Below, in pieces: positions 46,417-58,780 of a DNA stretch of 64,000 bases; within the stretch, counting starts at the first letter, position 1; each line of letters starts with the position of its first letter. The stretch spans positions 29,224,001 to 29,288,000 of the forward strand of contig NC_088340.1 of NCBI RefSeq assembly GCF_036884655.1, read 5' to 3'. The notes under the pieces were generated by a model that saw only the letters and a program-made list of their open reading frames with translations, did no database searches and was not told the origin of the DNA. Made by a program: the position numbers and the translations under genes. This stretch comes from Musa acuminata AAA Group. Lineage: Eukaryota; Streptophyta; Magnoliopsida; Zingiberales; Musaceae.

Positions 46417-46736
46417 ATTTTTATATTTTTTAATAATATAATATATGAATTTTTTCTGTTTAGAATTTACTTATATAACATATTGATTCACAATAAATTA
46501 TTAATATAATGACATATATAATTTATGATTAAGATCCATTTTAACTTTTATAATTTTGATCATAGGCCTCTTAAGCTCTTATGATTTACTTGTCTCTAAA
46601 ATTACTATTATATTTTTAAATATGTAGCATATAATCCCTTTCCGTCAAGTTTAAGTTAACAAACGTTAAAGTCTACTTACGTGCTATGTTGACTCACAAT
46701 AAACTATTAATACAATGATACGTGTATTTTAAATTC

Positions 46737-47450
46737 TTTTGAAAAAATGAAATATCCATCAAAAGGAGGTATCGTCATGAAAGCGACCACCACCAGCAAC
46801 ATTGAACCGTTACTAACTAGTAGGGTGTCATACTCATATAACCTCTCTCATGCTGACGATGGCATAGGAGCTTCCGGATGTCACTTGCTAGCTCTAGGGT
46901 GTATGCCATGATGGCACTGTCCGCCACCACGAATGACACTCGCTCCGATCTCAATAAGTACTATCATACCTTGTAAACTACCTCATTTGGAAAAGTACTA
47001 TATCACAAAAACGAAGAGTAGGTGGTAGGAGCGGTTTAGCTGGTCTATGGAGCCCTCCCACACCCGTTTATTCTCTCTGATTAGCTTGTTGAGAAAGAGG
47101 AAATGATAGTGGTAATAATGGTGAATGAAAGTGGAGAGGCAAATGTAAGGGAGGTTGGAGGTAAAAGTGAAGAAGAGCTAAACTCAAACATAGAAGAGAA
47201 TGAAGTGGGAGGCGATAGAGACAAAAACACTGAGGAGAAAGAGGGACCAAGAGACCACTGTATACCTAGCGTCGGACTGGTTGACACATATCCACTTGAG
47301 ACAAGACCAAAAGCTCGTGAGCTCATTGTTAGTATGGGAGACTATGTGTGTATGATGCCTTGCTAGACAACAATAACTCAGCATAATTACTGTTGGTCAA
47401 TTCAACGACGATGCCTCCTCCCGTCATTGATGGAGGTCTTCGTTTTTTCT
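46737..47450. other. middle of the inverted-repeat element
   Basis: No recognised gene. A frame at 47103-47366 (+) and overlapping ones on the - strand show no family resemblance. Confidence 0.35.
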
Positions 47451-47851
47451 TAAAACTTAAATTATATATGTCATTATATTAATAATTTTTTTATGAGTTA
47501 GCATGCTACGTAAGCAAACTCTAACGTCTATTAACTCAAACTTAATGGGAGAGGCTGATATACTATGTTTTTGAAAATATATGAGTTATCTTATACATGA
47601 GTAAACCATAAGGGCTTAAAAGATCAATGACCAAAATTATAAGAGCTAAAATGAATCTTAATTCTAAATTATATATATTATTATATTGATAATTTATTAT
47701 GAGTTAACATACTATATAAGTAAATTTTAACATCCGTTAACTTAACTTAGATTTAATGGAATGGGTTTATATATTATATTTTTAAAATATATAGATTATT
47801 TTAGATATGAGTAACCTATAAAGATTTAAAAGATTCATGACCGAACTTAAC

Positions 47852-47854
<3 letters not shown>

Positions 47855-47887
<33 letters not shown>
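47855..47887. repeat. (TA)n microsatellite
   Basis: About 16 TA units directly next to the inverted-repeat element and ~165 bp before the AP-3 sigma start codon. Confidence 0.95.
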
Positions 47888-47889
<2 letters not shown>

Positions 47890-48049
47890 GACTCGATGAA
47901 TTCCAACATGGAAGAGGCCGTTTCCAAAAACATTTCCGCCTCTGTTTTTTGTCTTCAAAAACGGAAACAACGTCATTGGCTGGAGCGGCGCTTCGGCCAC
48001 CTCTCTCCGTTCCGAGTGCCTCTTTGGATTTGGGTGCCCAGCGGCAACC

Positions 48050-49109
48050 ATGATACGCGTGGTGATCGTGATGAACACCGAGGGCAAGCCCCGCCCCCTC
48101 AAGTTTTATGACTTCCGGGTCCCCGAAATCTCCTCCTTTTTCTCTCTTCTGCCTTGATGTTTGCATTCCAATTGGAATCGTCTCTTTAGATTGACTGCTC
48201 TTGCATGCTCTTCTCTTGAAGTCCAGCCCCCGGAGAAACAGCAGGAGCTCATACGCAGCGTCTTCACAGGTCGGAAGCCTGTAATCCCAATAATCTGGAA
48301 AAGAACCCTCAATTCACCCCTCTTACTTCGTTCGTTTTATATCTTCGCTACAAAATTTCCATTAATATTTTTACGTCATTATGCCGTAGTTTTATCGGGA
48401 AGACCGGACAATGTTAGCAATTTCGTCGAAGCAGATGCAATCTTCGGCTCAGTAATCTTGTCCTCTCTTACTTTATCTCTCGTTGCAGAAAGGAGGAAGC
48501 CACCAAGAGGAGAGCATAAACGTCTATATGTTTGATTTTTTGTTACAATTGTACCTCTAATTGCTGAATATAATTCCTCCTTTTAAAGTTGGATTTTTTA
48601 TCAGAGAAAAATTGTTGATGATTTATAGAGCTAAGGGCCCGTAAAATTCCACAGACAATGTTGGCCATTGCTTAGAAATTTTGTAGATAGATTGTGGCTT
48701 TGATGTTTGCTCTCCAAGAAAATTCCCATCTTTCCTGCCATCTATCTTATCAATCTGGTGACTGCCACTGCCATGGTTCATCTTTCTTGCAGGGTACCCG
48801 GCTGGTATACAAGCACCTCGCGACGCTGTATTTTGTTTTTGTGTTTGATGGTTGTGAAAACGAACTACCTATGCTCGACCTCAGTCAAGGTGCAAATCAA
48901 GCTTTCAACCTAGAGATTATTTCCTTATAAAAATTTTATCGTTTGTTCTTGCATGGAACTTTTTTGACGATCGTGAGTTAATTGTGCCCATAGCCTTGTA
49001 TGAAACTTCGTTCCTAATTTAGATTCTGTCAACTGCAGTCCCTGTTAAGACACTGGACAGATGCTTCAAGAATGTCGGTGAGCTTGACATAGTGTTTAAC
49101 TTCAACAAG
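48050..49109 (+). CDS. AP-3 adaptor complex sigma subunit, exons 1-5
   Basis: Exons: 48050-48118, 48227-48269, 48390-48451, 48793-48889, 49039-49109, joining in frame. They encode 114 residues of the sigma-adaptin longin fold: MIRVVIVMNTEGKPRPLKFY, PPEKQQELIRSVFT, RPDNVSNFVEADAIFG, RLVYKHLATLYFVFVFDGCE, KTLDRCFKNVGELDIVFNF. AP-3 is a heterotetrameric coat that sorts cargo from the trans-Golgi or endosomes to the vacuole; sigma binds the delta large subunit and contributes to dileucine-signal recognition. Acceptors are good, but the exon 1 donor (CGG/GTCCCC) is weak. Exon 4-5 codes SQVPVKTLD, slightly unlike relatives (IQVFVETLD). The rest of the gene lies 12 kb downstream past a transposon-filled intron. 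Confidence 0.85.
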
Positions 49110-49240
49110 GTATGCATTTGTTTTGTAAGCAATTTCTTGGATTTTTTTGACAAGTCAGTTCGTCAACATATACACCAAAATTTCAGATTACTTGTGCATA
49201 TTCCTCCGCTATGCAACTGAAATAGTAAACTTCTCTTTCA

Positions 49241-49760
49241 TTTTTTTTAAAAAAATGAAAATGCTATATTTAGAAGAAGTTGCAAAAACTAAGGCATTAG
49301 AGGCCTCTAGACAAGAACTAAAATGGGAAGTGCCCTGTACCCTACAAAAAAGGGTATGGTCATAGGCTACAGGGTTTAGTGTCCTATCAAAATGGTTGAA
49401 ACCCATAATATTCAACCTGCTAGCAGAGGAAAGTATATCCAAAATTATGGTTTTGAGGTCCCAGAAGACCTTTGGGTTGGAGTTGATACAATTGACAAGT
49501 TGGAGACAGTCCGTCCATGTGTCCAATGTGTGTAAGCTGTGTTGGAGGGCTTGCCTGAGTCCTTCAAGCAATGCGAGCGCTACCGCCATTAGCGTTGAAG
49601 TGGCCACACAGGGAAATCTTCCCTCTATCAGGATTGTTCCTTCAATATCCTTAACAGCATCCCCGCCACCTGTAAGACCAGTAACAGGGTCAAAGGATCC
49701 ATCACATTTGAGTCGAAGGCAAGAAGATACTCCCTGTGATGTGTAAGGGGGTTGTGTCAT
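49241..49760 (-). pseudogene. LINE RNase H domain
   Basis: The frame from 49760 to 49209 includes LKCDGSF, an Asp-containing first strand typical of RNase H in plant L1 elements. A TWTDCLQLVNCINS segment follows in the position of the third strand. Its stop lies beyond the inferred element end. Confidence 0.65.
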
Positions 49761-50318
49761 GCCCGTTCCCTCAAGAGCTTGGGTTGTGCAAATGGCATTT
49801 GTGTCAGCTATAGCCCTACAGTAGAGAAAAGCACTGAAACAATGGTTGCAAAAGCGGCAATTATTGCGGTTTAACCAAAGCTGCCAAAGGCAGTTTGCGA
49901 TGGAACTTCGAGTCCAAAGACCCTCAAGATGTCCAAGGTTGTATCCCTCATTAAGCTAAGATCCTTCATTCCACTCATCGAAACAATAGAAGGAAACTAG
50001 GATATGATCCCTAACCAATCTCCAATAGGAGGAAGTAAAGCGACACTCAAAAAGAATGTGAGAGTCATTGAAGAGGTGGCAAACTTGTCATGGCTCAAGC
50101 TAGAAGTGAAGGAAGTTGGTGAAAAAATCAGCTATGGAGAGTAGATTTCATAAAAGTTTCCACATAAAGGTATTGATTTTTGGGGCCACCTCTATCTGCC
50201 ACATCGCCTCCCAGCCATTCCATGCTTCTTCCTCTAGCTTTTGTTAGCTTTCACATACCTATAAGTACTGCTTGTAGTTAAAGAACCCTTTGGGGAAAGA
50301 GTCCAAACCCAAGCATCA

Positions 50319-52470
50319 TTACTGGGAACCTGTAGGAGATGAATACAAAGGATGCAGGAGATGAGCAAGGGGTGGAACACCTCCCTTAGTTTTATCAAGT
50401 CCCAAGCCCTTCAGCAATAAGATCAGCAACAGTATCAATTTTCTCAACAGCATTAATTTTAAAGAAAGTAGGCCATCAATTAATGGGGCAGTTATAGATC
50501 CAAGGGTCCGTCCAGACTTTACAACCTTCCCCAATAATTTTATGTAGAATCCCATAAGATGATTCAATAAGTGGGAGAGACATTGTTGGGCATGGGATAC
50601 CCTAGTGGTTTTGTTGTTCTCCCAAGGGTTAAGGTCCCCGTATTTGGCACTCTGGATATTGACCCAAAGCTTGCTATCACAGTTTAGAAGAGGGAGGACA
50701 CACTTGGCATTAATGGTAGTTTTGATAATTTTTAGGTTGTGTATGCCAAGCCCACTGCAACTCTTAGAGTTAGCGATCTGATCCCAATTGATGAGTTTAC
50801 ATTTGTTATGATCAGCATTATCATTCCAAAAAAAGTTCCTAGTGACCTTGCTCATGTTACTAATGATTTTTTTATTAGTCCAAGAACTCATGAGGGTGTG
50901 GGTAGGGATAGAGTTAATAACCGAATTAATAAGGACAGTTTTGCTCATTTGAGAGAGCAACCCTTTGTACCAGTCTTTAATCTTACCAAGGGCCTTGTCA
51001 ACCATCCGACCTTGGTAGCGCTCTTGGATTTTGCCATTGGAGAGAAAAGTTTCAAGATAAGGGATGGGCCAGGATCCCTCCTTAATGTCGAACAGATTGC
51101 AAATTCCATATTTCGTGGTAAGACTGCAATGCTTGGGGAAGTAAACATTAGATTTATCCAAGCTAACCGTGAGATTGGTTAGATTGGCGAATAGGTTGAG
51201 GGTAGAAAGGACACTGTTGCATGTTTTTAGGTTCGCCCTAAAGGAAAATATCAAATCGTTAGCAAACATGAGATATGAGACCTTGATTCCCTTGATGTTA
51301 AAAGGGGTGAACTTGTTAAAGCTAACAAGGTCAGTGAGAACCAAAGAGAGGATCTGCTGGATCAGAATGTAAAGATATGGTGAGATTTGGTCCCCTTGGC
51401 GTATACCTCTATGCCTAGAGAACCAATCAAAAGGAATCCCATTGATCAGACAAGCAAAGGTTGGGGAGGACAGGCAAGCAAAAATCCAAGATATAAAAAT
51501 AGGAGGAAATTTCATGGGCTCCATGACCTATAAGATGGCATTCCAGGATATGCTATCAAATGCTTTGGCTAGGTCAATTTTGAGCATTACCATAGGAGAG
51601 TTGCCCTTAGAGGTGACCATGAAGTGGGGAAGCTCATTGACGATCAGAATATTATCATGGATGGATCAACCAGAAATGAACATAGATTGTTCTTGTTGAA
51701 CAAGTTTGTTAAGATGAATGTGAATTCGGTTAACCAGGATCTCAAAAAGCAGTTTGCAAATCACGTTGCAAAGAGCGATCGACCTGTAGTCTTTGATTTT
51801 CTCAGGGTTATCATGTTTGGGAACAAGGACCACGAAAGTTCTGCCCGAACTTTGTGGGAGATGTTTGGATTTTGGAAAGAAGTTGAAAGCTTCCAAGATG
51901 TGGTCCTTAAGAGACATTCAATATTTAAAGAAAAATTTGACAATAAAGCCGGTAGGCTTAAGAGAATTACTAATTTCCAGAAAACAGATCACTCAAGATG
52001 GAATTGTCAGAATGAGTGAGAGGGGGAAGGGTGGGAATGAGATTCCAGTTTTCAGAGGGTTTGGAGCTAGAATGAGCCCACAAATTTGGATACCAATTAG
52101 AGAAGTGAGAACAAAACGATCGTTGTGACAAAGATCACCATTATCAAGTTTTAAAAGGTTAATGCTGTTTTTATGGTTTCTGAGGGTAGCCACTTTGTGA
52201 AAAAAAATGGTGTTTTTAGCCCCTTCCACTCTTCCAAGTCCCATTTAATTTTAGCTCATGTCTTCCACTTAATGAGGAGCTATCTATTTAAAGCAGTGAG
52301 TTTATTGTGCAGGTAGAGGAGATTAGAGTGATCATCGGGGGTAAGCATGCCATTGGAGTCTTTAGTTTCAAGGCCAACTATTTCTTTCTCAGTGTCTAGA
52401 ACGACCTTTTCAAGTTTTTAATCTGTGGTGGATGTCAGAGAGAGGGTAAAGGGTGTTGATGTCTCCTCTC
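50319..52470 (-). pseudogene. LINE reverse transcriptase
   Basis: Segments in order: 52244-51993 (KNTIFFHKVATLRNHKNSI), 51917-51666 (FVVLVPKHDNPEKIKDYRSI, ALCNVICKLL) and 51524-50319 (RHRGIRQGDQISPYLYIL, then SYLMFANDLIFSF). The catalytic FADD motif is FAND here (AAC codon at 51258-51260). The last part (NFFWNDNADHNKCKLINWDQ, GLGIHNLK) matches the region after RT in L1 elements. Stops and frame changes split the domain. Confidence 0.82.
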
Positions 52471-52481
52471 CATGAAGAGGC

Positions 52482-53086
52482 TGATGGGGATATAAACAGG
52501 AATAACCTTTGTATAGGAACAAATACTAGAAGACCAAAATACGCAGCGGAATAAAATGGAAACACAATCAAACAGAACACCAAGATATACGTGGAAAACC
52601 CCTTCAATGTGAAGGGTAAAAACCACGGGGCAAACTAGAGATAATCCACTATGAGAATAATGAATATACAAATCTCAATCTCTTGCCCAAAACCTTAGCA
52701 ACAACCACAAGAGAAGAACTTGGATACAAGGATTACGTCACTGCCCACAATATCTAAAACCTCCCCAAGTAATCACAGCAAGAGTCTACTGTAGATTTGA
52801 TCTAACCTGAGATGAGAACTCTGCTAGATGATTGAGAACAGTATCTCTGCGTTGTCCTTGTCTTCTTCCCTTTCTTTCTCTTCCTTTTCTGCCTTGTTCT
52901 CCTTCTTCTCTTTGGAATCTCGTGGCTCCAAAGATCTGCCTCGTTGCTGCATTTTTATAGCTTTAATCTGCATCTAAAACGCAGCCACCACACCCCCCTA
53001 ATCTTAATTAGGGTTAGGTTAAGAGGGGGTGTGGGCTGTGGGCTAATAAAGCCCACATGGGCTGAATATGGGCCATCAGCCCAACA
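52482..53086 (-). repeat. 3' LTR of the Tork-type element
   Basis: 605 bp; TATA complement ATTTTTATAG at 52951-52960. Inverted repeat ends TGTTGGGCTGATGG on the - strand. Confidence 0.92.
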
Positions 53087-53124
53087 ACCTCCCCCTTCAG
53101 CCCATAAGGGAGGCTGTCCCATGA

Positions 53125-54613
53125 CTCCTCAATGTGAAGCCATACCGACCAACTGTCGGCATATCTCCTGTCTTTCTTTTGGTAAGGTCTTCGTCAACAT
53201 GTCTGCTCCGTTGTCATCTGTATGAATTTTCTGAAGCTGCAACTACTTCTCTTCAAATACATTTCGAATCCAGTGATATCTAACATCTATATGCTTTGAC
53301 TTGGAATGAAACATTGGGTTCTTACACAAATGGATGACACTCTGGCTGTCACAATGCACCACATAATTTTTCTGTTTCAGCCCCAATTCTTGTAAGAATT
53401 CTTTCATCCATAACATTTCTTTGCATACCTCTGTAGCAGCAATATATTCTGCTTCTGTGGTAGAGAGAGCAATACACCTTTGTAACTTGGATTGCCATGA
53501 CACAGCTCCCCCTGCAAAAGTAAGTACATAACCTGAAGTAGACTTCCTCGTATCTATATCTCTTGCCATATTTGCATCTGTGTAACCTGTTAACATAGGT
53601 GGTCCACCTCCAAAGCTTAAACAAACCTTAGAGCTCCCTCTGAGATATCTAAAAATCCACTTCACTGCTGCCCAGTGCTCTTTGCTTGGATTTGCAAGAA
53701 ATCTGCTAGTAACACCCACTGCATATGCGATGTCTGGCCTCGTACATACCATTGCATACATTAAACTTCCAACTACTGAAGCATAAGGAACCTTTTGCAT
53801 TTTCTCCTTCTCCTCATCACTTGACGGACTCTGTTCTGAGCACAACTTGAAGTGACCTGCAAGAGGAGAACCAACTGGCTTAGCATTGCTCATACTGAAT
53901 CTTTCCAATACCTTCTCGATGTATTTCTCCTGTGACAACCAAATCTTCTTGTTTTTCCTGTCACGAGAAATCTGCATGCCTAGTATTTGCTTTGCTGGCC
54001 CCATGTCCTTCATTGCAAAAGACTCACTCAGTTCCTTCTTCAACCTGTCAATTTTAGACATATCTTTCCCAAGAATAAGCATGTCATTAACATAAAGTAA
54101 GAGAATAATAAAATCCTCACCAAACCATTTGATGTACACACAATGATCTGAAGCCGTTCTTTTGTATCCATTTTCTGTCATAAATGAATCAAACTTTCTA
54201 TACCACTGTCTTGGAGCTTGCTTTAGCCCATACAAGCTCTTCTTCAACTTGCAGACAAAATTATCTTTACCTTTGACTTTGAAGCCTTCTGGTTGCTCCA
54301 TATAAATTTCCTCCTCCAAATCACCATGAAGGAAAGCTGTCTTCACATCTAACTGCTCAACCTCCAAGTCCTGGCTAGCAGCAATACCAAGAGCAACACG
54401 AATAGAAGACATTTTAACAACAGGAGAAAATATCTCTTCAAAGTCAATACCTTTCTTTTGACCAAAGCCTTTCACAACCAATCTAGCTTTGTACTTTGGT
54501 TGAGAACAATATTCTTGAGTCTTCAACCTAAAAACCCACTTGTTCTTCAAGGCCTTCATTCCATTTGGTAGCAGCACCAATTCATAAGTGTGGTTCTTCT
54601 GAAGAGCATCCAT
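53125..54613 (-). pseudogene. Tork-type reverse transcriptase and RNase H
   Basis: The frame is open from 54613 to 53243 in the same phase as the upstream gag-pol. It contains RT ([64 protein letters not shown]). The catalytic motif is YVNDML instead of YVDDML (codon AAT, 54086-54088). RNase H is complete ([42 protein letters not shown]). A TAG follows FEEK, after which homology goes on (LQLQKIHTDD, NGADMLTKTLPKE) to about 53125. Two stops and the YVND change disable it. Confidence 0.9.
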
Positions 54614-54619
54614 CTCTTC

Positions 54620-57121
54620 CTACATAGCAACTAACCACTTCTCTTTCTGCTCACTCTCAACTACTTCCTGGTAACTCTCTGGTTCGCCTGCATCAGTAAG
54701 CATCACATACTCATCTGTAGAGTATCTTCTGGAAGGTTGACGTTGTCTAGAAGATCTTCTCAACTGAGGTTCTGCGGGAACTTGCTCTCCTACTTCTTCT
54801 TGCTCAACATGTCCTGCAGGTAAATCAACATCAGGCTCTACACTATTTTCCTGCACATCTCCCCCATCACCCTGATATACTGGAGGAATAACTGGGTCAC
54901 AATCTGCTAATCCTTCTGCAGAAGTCTTGGCTGGTGCCTTCTTCTTCAAATCCTCAAAAGTTTGATCCTCAAAGAAGACCACATCTCTGCTCCTGAACAC
55001 CTTCTGCTTTTCTGGATCCCAAAGCCTGTAACCAAACTGATCATGTGAGTAACCAAGAAAAATACATTCTTTAGACTTACCATCCAGCTTGGACCTCTCA
55101 TTATCTGGAACATGTGCAAATGCACGACAACCAAATACTCTCAAATGCCTGTAGGAAACATCTTTCTCTGACCATACATGCTCTGCAACATCACCATCTA
55201 GGGCTGTACATGGTGATAAGTTGATCACATCAACTGTAGTCCTCAAAGCCTCATCCCAAAATCTTTTGGGTAGCTTGGCCTGTGAAAACATACATATGAT
55301 CTTTTCCATGATGGTGCGGTTCATCCTCTCTGTAATTGCATTATGTTGAGGTGTACCAGGAACTGTCATCTCATGTTGGATCCCATGTGACCTGCAATAG
55401 TCATTAAACAATCCCGTATACTCACCACCATTATCTGATCTTATGCATTTCAATTTCCTTTCTGTCTCCCTTTCAACCCTGGCATGAAACTCTTTGAAGA
55501 CATTAATAACCTGATCTTTGGTCTTCAAAGCATAAGCCCAAACTTTCCTGGAAAAATCATCTATAAAAGTGACAAAATAAAGTGCACCACTTATACCAAG
55601 AACATCAACAGATCCACCAGGAGTTTTTGTCCTCAAAGGACCACATACATCTGTATAAACACGGTCTAAGGCATGCATTTTTCTAGACAAAGCAGCACTA
55701 GTAAATGAAACTCTATGTTGTTTACCAGCCAAACAATCAATACAAGGGTTCAGATGTATACCTCTGAGATCTGGTAATACCTCTCTCTTGGAAAGAGCTT
55801 GCAGCCCCTTCTCGCTCATGTGTCCCAATCGCCTATGCCACAACTCCATACTGAAGTCTTTCTCTGTAGCATTTAACTGCTCACCATAAGCTTTAGCCTG
55901 CAACCTGTACAAAGTATAACATTTCTTTCCACTAGCTATAACAAGAGAACCCTTACTGAGCTTCCATTGCCCTTTGTGAAATCTGCTTTCATACTCTTCG
56001 TCATCTAGTCTTCCAACTGAAATTAAATTCAGCCTCAAGTCAACCACATGCCTCACATCCTTAAGTACCAACTTGCAGCCAAGGTTGGTCTTTAAATGGA
56101 TATCACCCATGCCAATGATGTCTGCTGTGCCATAGTTGCCTATCTTGATAACACCAAAGTTTTCAGACCTGTATGTAGCAAAAAACTCCCTCCGAGGTGT
56201 AGCATGATAAGAAGCACCTGTGTCAATCACCCACTCAAGATCCTGACACACACAAGAAAAAATATCATCAGAAGGAGACAAAATCAAATAATCACCACCC
56301 TGTACTGTAGCTGTAGTATTATTCTTTGACTCTGTAGACTCCACTTCTTTTCCCTTTTTCTTGTTCTTCTTAGGTTGCTTACATTGGTTCTTGTAATGTC
56401 CTTTCTCACCACAGTTATAGCAAGCAATATCTTTTCTTGATCTTGACTTGCTCCTACCCATACGTGAACTGCTTCTAGACTTTGACCTTCCTCTGTTCTC
56501 TGAGATAAGTGCCTGTGAATCATTCTGAGATGTTGCCGAACTCTTTCTTCTCAACTCCTCATTCAACAAACTGCTTGTTACTTGACTCATAGTGACAATA
56601 CCATCTGGTGCAGAATTACTAAGGGAAACCACCAGTGTCTCCCAACTTTCTGGTAATGAACTGAGAAGTAACAATGCCTGCAACTCATCATCAAGAGACA
56701 TTTTCATAGAGGATAACTGGTTAGTAATACTCTGCATTTCATTCAAATTCTCAGCAATAAAAGCACCCTCTCTATATTTTAGGTTCACAAGTTTTCTGAT
56801 CAAAAAAGCTTTGTTGCCAGCTGTTTTTCTTTCATAGAGACTTTTCAATTTTTTCCAAAAAGAATATGCAGAAATTTCAGTAGAAACATAGTGAAAGACA
56901 CTATCATCAAGCCACTGTCTAATAAACCCAATTGTTTTTCGATCTAACCTCTTCCACTCATCATCTGTCATAGTTGTAGGTTTTGCACTATCCCCTTGCA
57001 AAGGTCCATACAAATCTTTGCAATACAAGAGATCTTCCATTCTTGGTTTCCATATCATCCAATTATTTCCATTCAAACTAATCATGCGAGAAATATTACT
57101 GGCCTCCATGTTCAAATACAA
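54620..57121 (-). pseudogene. Tork-type Gag, protease and integrase
   Basis: An 833-residue open frame starts with ATG 57121, 36 bases after the 5' LTR. It has a UBN2-type Gag (FWKKLKSLYERKTAGNKAFL), a CCHC knuckle CYNCGEKGHYKNQC (~234-247) and protease VIDTGASYHATP (~298-309). The pre-integrase zinc-binding HRRLGHMSEKGLQ...CIDCLAGKQ covers ~428-468. The integrase core follows (YTDVCGPL, FIDDFSRKVWAY, IRSDNGGEYTG, ITERMNRTIM), then the variable C-terminus. It ends at TAG (54620-54622) in VAM-stop-EEMDALQ, where relatives carry Gln. The single stop separates it from RT in the same frame. Confidence 0.9.
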
Positions 57122-57156
57122 AAATTAAATCACCAAAACCCCGCTCTGATACCAGT

Positions 57157-57761
57157 TGATGGGGATATAAACAGGAATAACCTTTGTATAGGAACAAATA
57201 CTAGAAGACCAAAATACGCAGCGGAATAAAATGGAAACACAATCAAACAGAACACCAAGATATACGTGGAAAACCCCTTCAATGTGAAGGGTAAAAACCA
57301 CGGGGCAAACTAGAGATAATCCACTATGAGAATAATGAATATACAAATCTCAATCTCTTGCCCAAAACCCTAGCAACAACCATAAGAGAAGAACTTGGAT
57401 ACAAGGATCACGTCACTGCCCACAATATCTAAAACCTCCCCAAGTAATCACAGCAAGAGTCTACTGTAGATTTGATCTAACCTGAGATGAGAACTCTGCT
57501 AGATGATTGAGAACAGTATCTCTGCGTTGTCCTTGTCTTCTTCCCTTTCTTTCTCTTCCTTTTCTGCCTTGTTCTCCTTCTTCTCTTTGGAATCTCGTGG
57601 CTCCAAAGATCTGCCTCGTTGCTGCATTTTTATAGCTTTAATCTGCATCTAAAACGCAGCCACCACACCCCCCTAATCTTAATTAGGGTTAGGTTAAGAG
57701 GGGGTGTGGGCTGTGGGCTAATAAAGCCCACATGGGCTGAATATGGGCCATCAGCCCAACA
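57157..57761 (-). repeat. 5' LTR of the Tork-type element
   Basis: 605 bp; TATA complement at 57626-57635. Confidence 0.92.
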
Positions 57762-58720
57762 GAGGCAACAATATTATTGACCTCTTGGTAAAAATATTTT
57801 AGCAGATTTACAGCCCTGTTTAATCTTGTTTGCTTGAATAAGAAGAGGGGCATGGTCGGACGCAGCCCGAGCCAAGTGCTGGATGAAAATCTTATCAAAC
57901 AAAGAAATTCAATACTGGTTACCAAGGGCACAGTCCAACCTAGCAAAGATCCTAAAGTGCCTTGTTGCTCCAGGTGAAACGACTACCATAAAAGCCAAAA
58001 TCAAGAAGACCAGAGTTAAAAACAAAGTTCTGGAAATCCAAGACAGAACTAGAAAGAAGGAACGGCCTACCTCCAAGCTTTTCATCGATAAAAAGGATAG
58101 TGCTAAAATCGTTGTAAAGAAACTATGAAAGCGAAACAAAACCGAGAGCAGAGAGCAAAGTCCAAAGAGACCGACGAGTATGAACCGAAGTGCTTGCATA
58201 TATTGCGGAAAAGATCTATGGGGACATACAAGGGGTTTCCATAACGAGATTAAAACTTTGGGTATTTTTGCTAATAGTGGTAGCCTTGATCGAGGAGGAT
58301 TTCTAGGCTACTAATATGCCGCCAGAACGTCCAACAACCGAGACGAAGTTCCCACTCCAAGCCTTTCCTAGCCTATGGAGGAAACTGCAGTTGCACTCCT
58401 CGTCCAGGTGAGTCTCAAGAAGAGTGATGATATCTAGTTGATGTGTTTTTATAAGGACCATGAATTGCTCCTTTCCTTCTTGTTTCGAGGCACTCCTGTA
58501 ATACCAAGAGAGTATAATAATTAGATTAGGAGAAGAGGGGGGTGCGGCGAGGGATTGAGAGCCTCTGCATCTGCAGAATCGGCACTAGGATGTAGAGTTT
58601 TCTTTTTCTTTGATTGAGAAGAGGAGAAGAAGAACGAAGGGGAGGGAGTCGACTTCATGATCTCCTCTTGAGCTTTAGGCCCATCCTTCACTATCCTGAC
58701 CCACTCTAGATCTACTTTGT
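57762..58720 (-). pseudogene. LINE endonuclease region, degenerate
   Basis: Short pieces such as FRIFARLDCALGNQY (about 57905-57955) match the C-terminal part of the apurinic-like endonuclease of plant L1 elements. Many frame changes. The Tork element splits it from the RT. Confidence 0.6.
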
Positions 58721-58780
58721 CTGCAAGTTAGTCATCACCCTGTTTCAACCCTTTCTCAGTTGCCTTATGGAAGACCTCCG

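Larger units (their letters stand above)
38835..47850. mobile_element. inverted-repeat transposon with dimeric arms, left arm split by a SIRE element
   Basis: The right arm (~47451-47850) is the inverted copy of a left arm at ~38835-38851 plus 46417-46736. On the - strand the right arm starts ATCTAAAATAATC; the left reads ATCTAAAATAATTTT and is broken by SIRE at the ATTTT. Each arm is itself a degenerate tandem dimer of a ~205-bp unit with ACTTATATARYATRTTGACTC-like and TATTAATATAATGAC words. The ~714-bp middle encodes nothing recognised. A foldback or MULE-like class is likely. Outer ends and target duplication are unresolved. Confidence 0.5.
52482..57761 (-). mobile_element. complete Tnt1/Tork-type copia element inside the LINE
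   Basis: Two 605-bp LTRs (52482-53086, 57157-57761) begin TGATGGGGATAT and end AGCCCAACA on the + strand. They are flanked by GAGGC at 52477-52481 and 57762-57766. The primer-site complement GCTCTGATACCA precedes the 5' LTR and a purine tract precedes the 3' LTR. By eye the LTRs differ at about three positions, so the insertion is recent. Total length 5,280 bp. Gag-pol is almost open. Confidence 0.94.

Noticed and set aside
47103..47384. Possible captured gene in the middle of the inverted-repeat element
   Set aside because: Frames are short, lack a recognisable family, and are open on both strands. Not enough to call a Pack-type capture.
50739..52128. + strand frames of 147, 131 and 111 residues
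   Set aside because: Antisense shadows of the LINE reverse transcriptase on the - strand.
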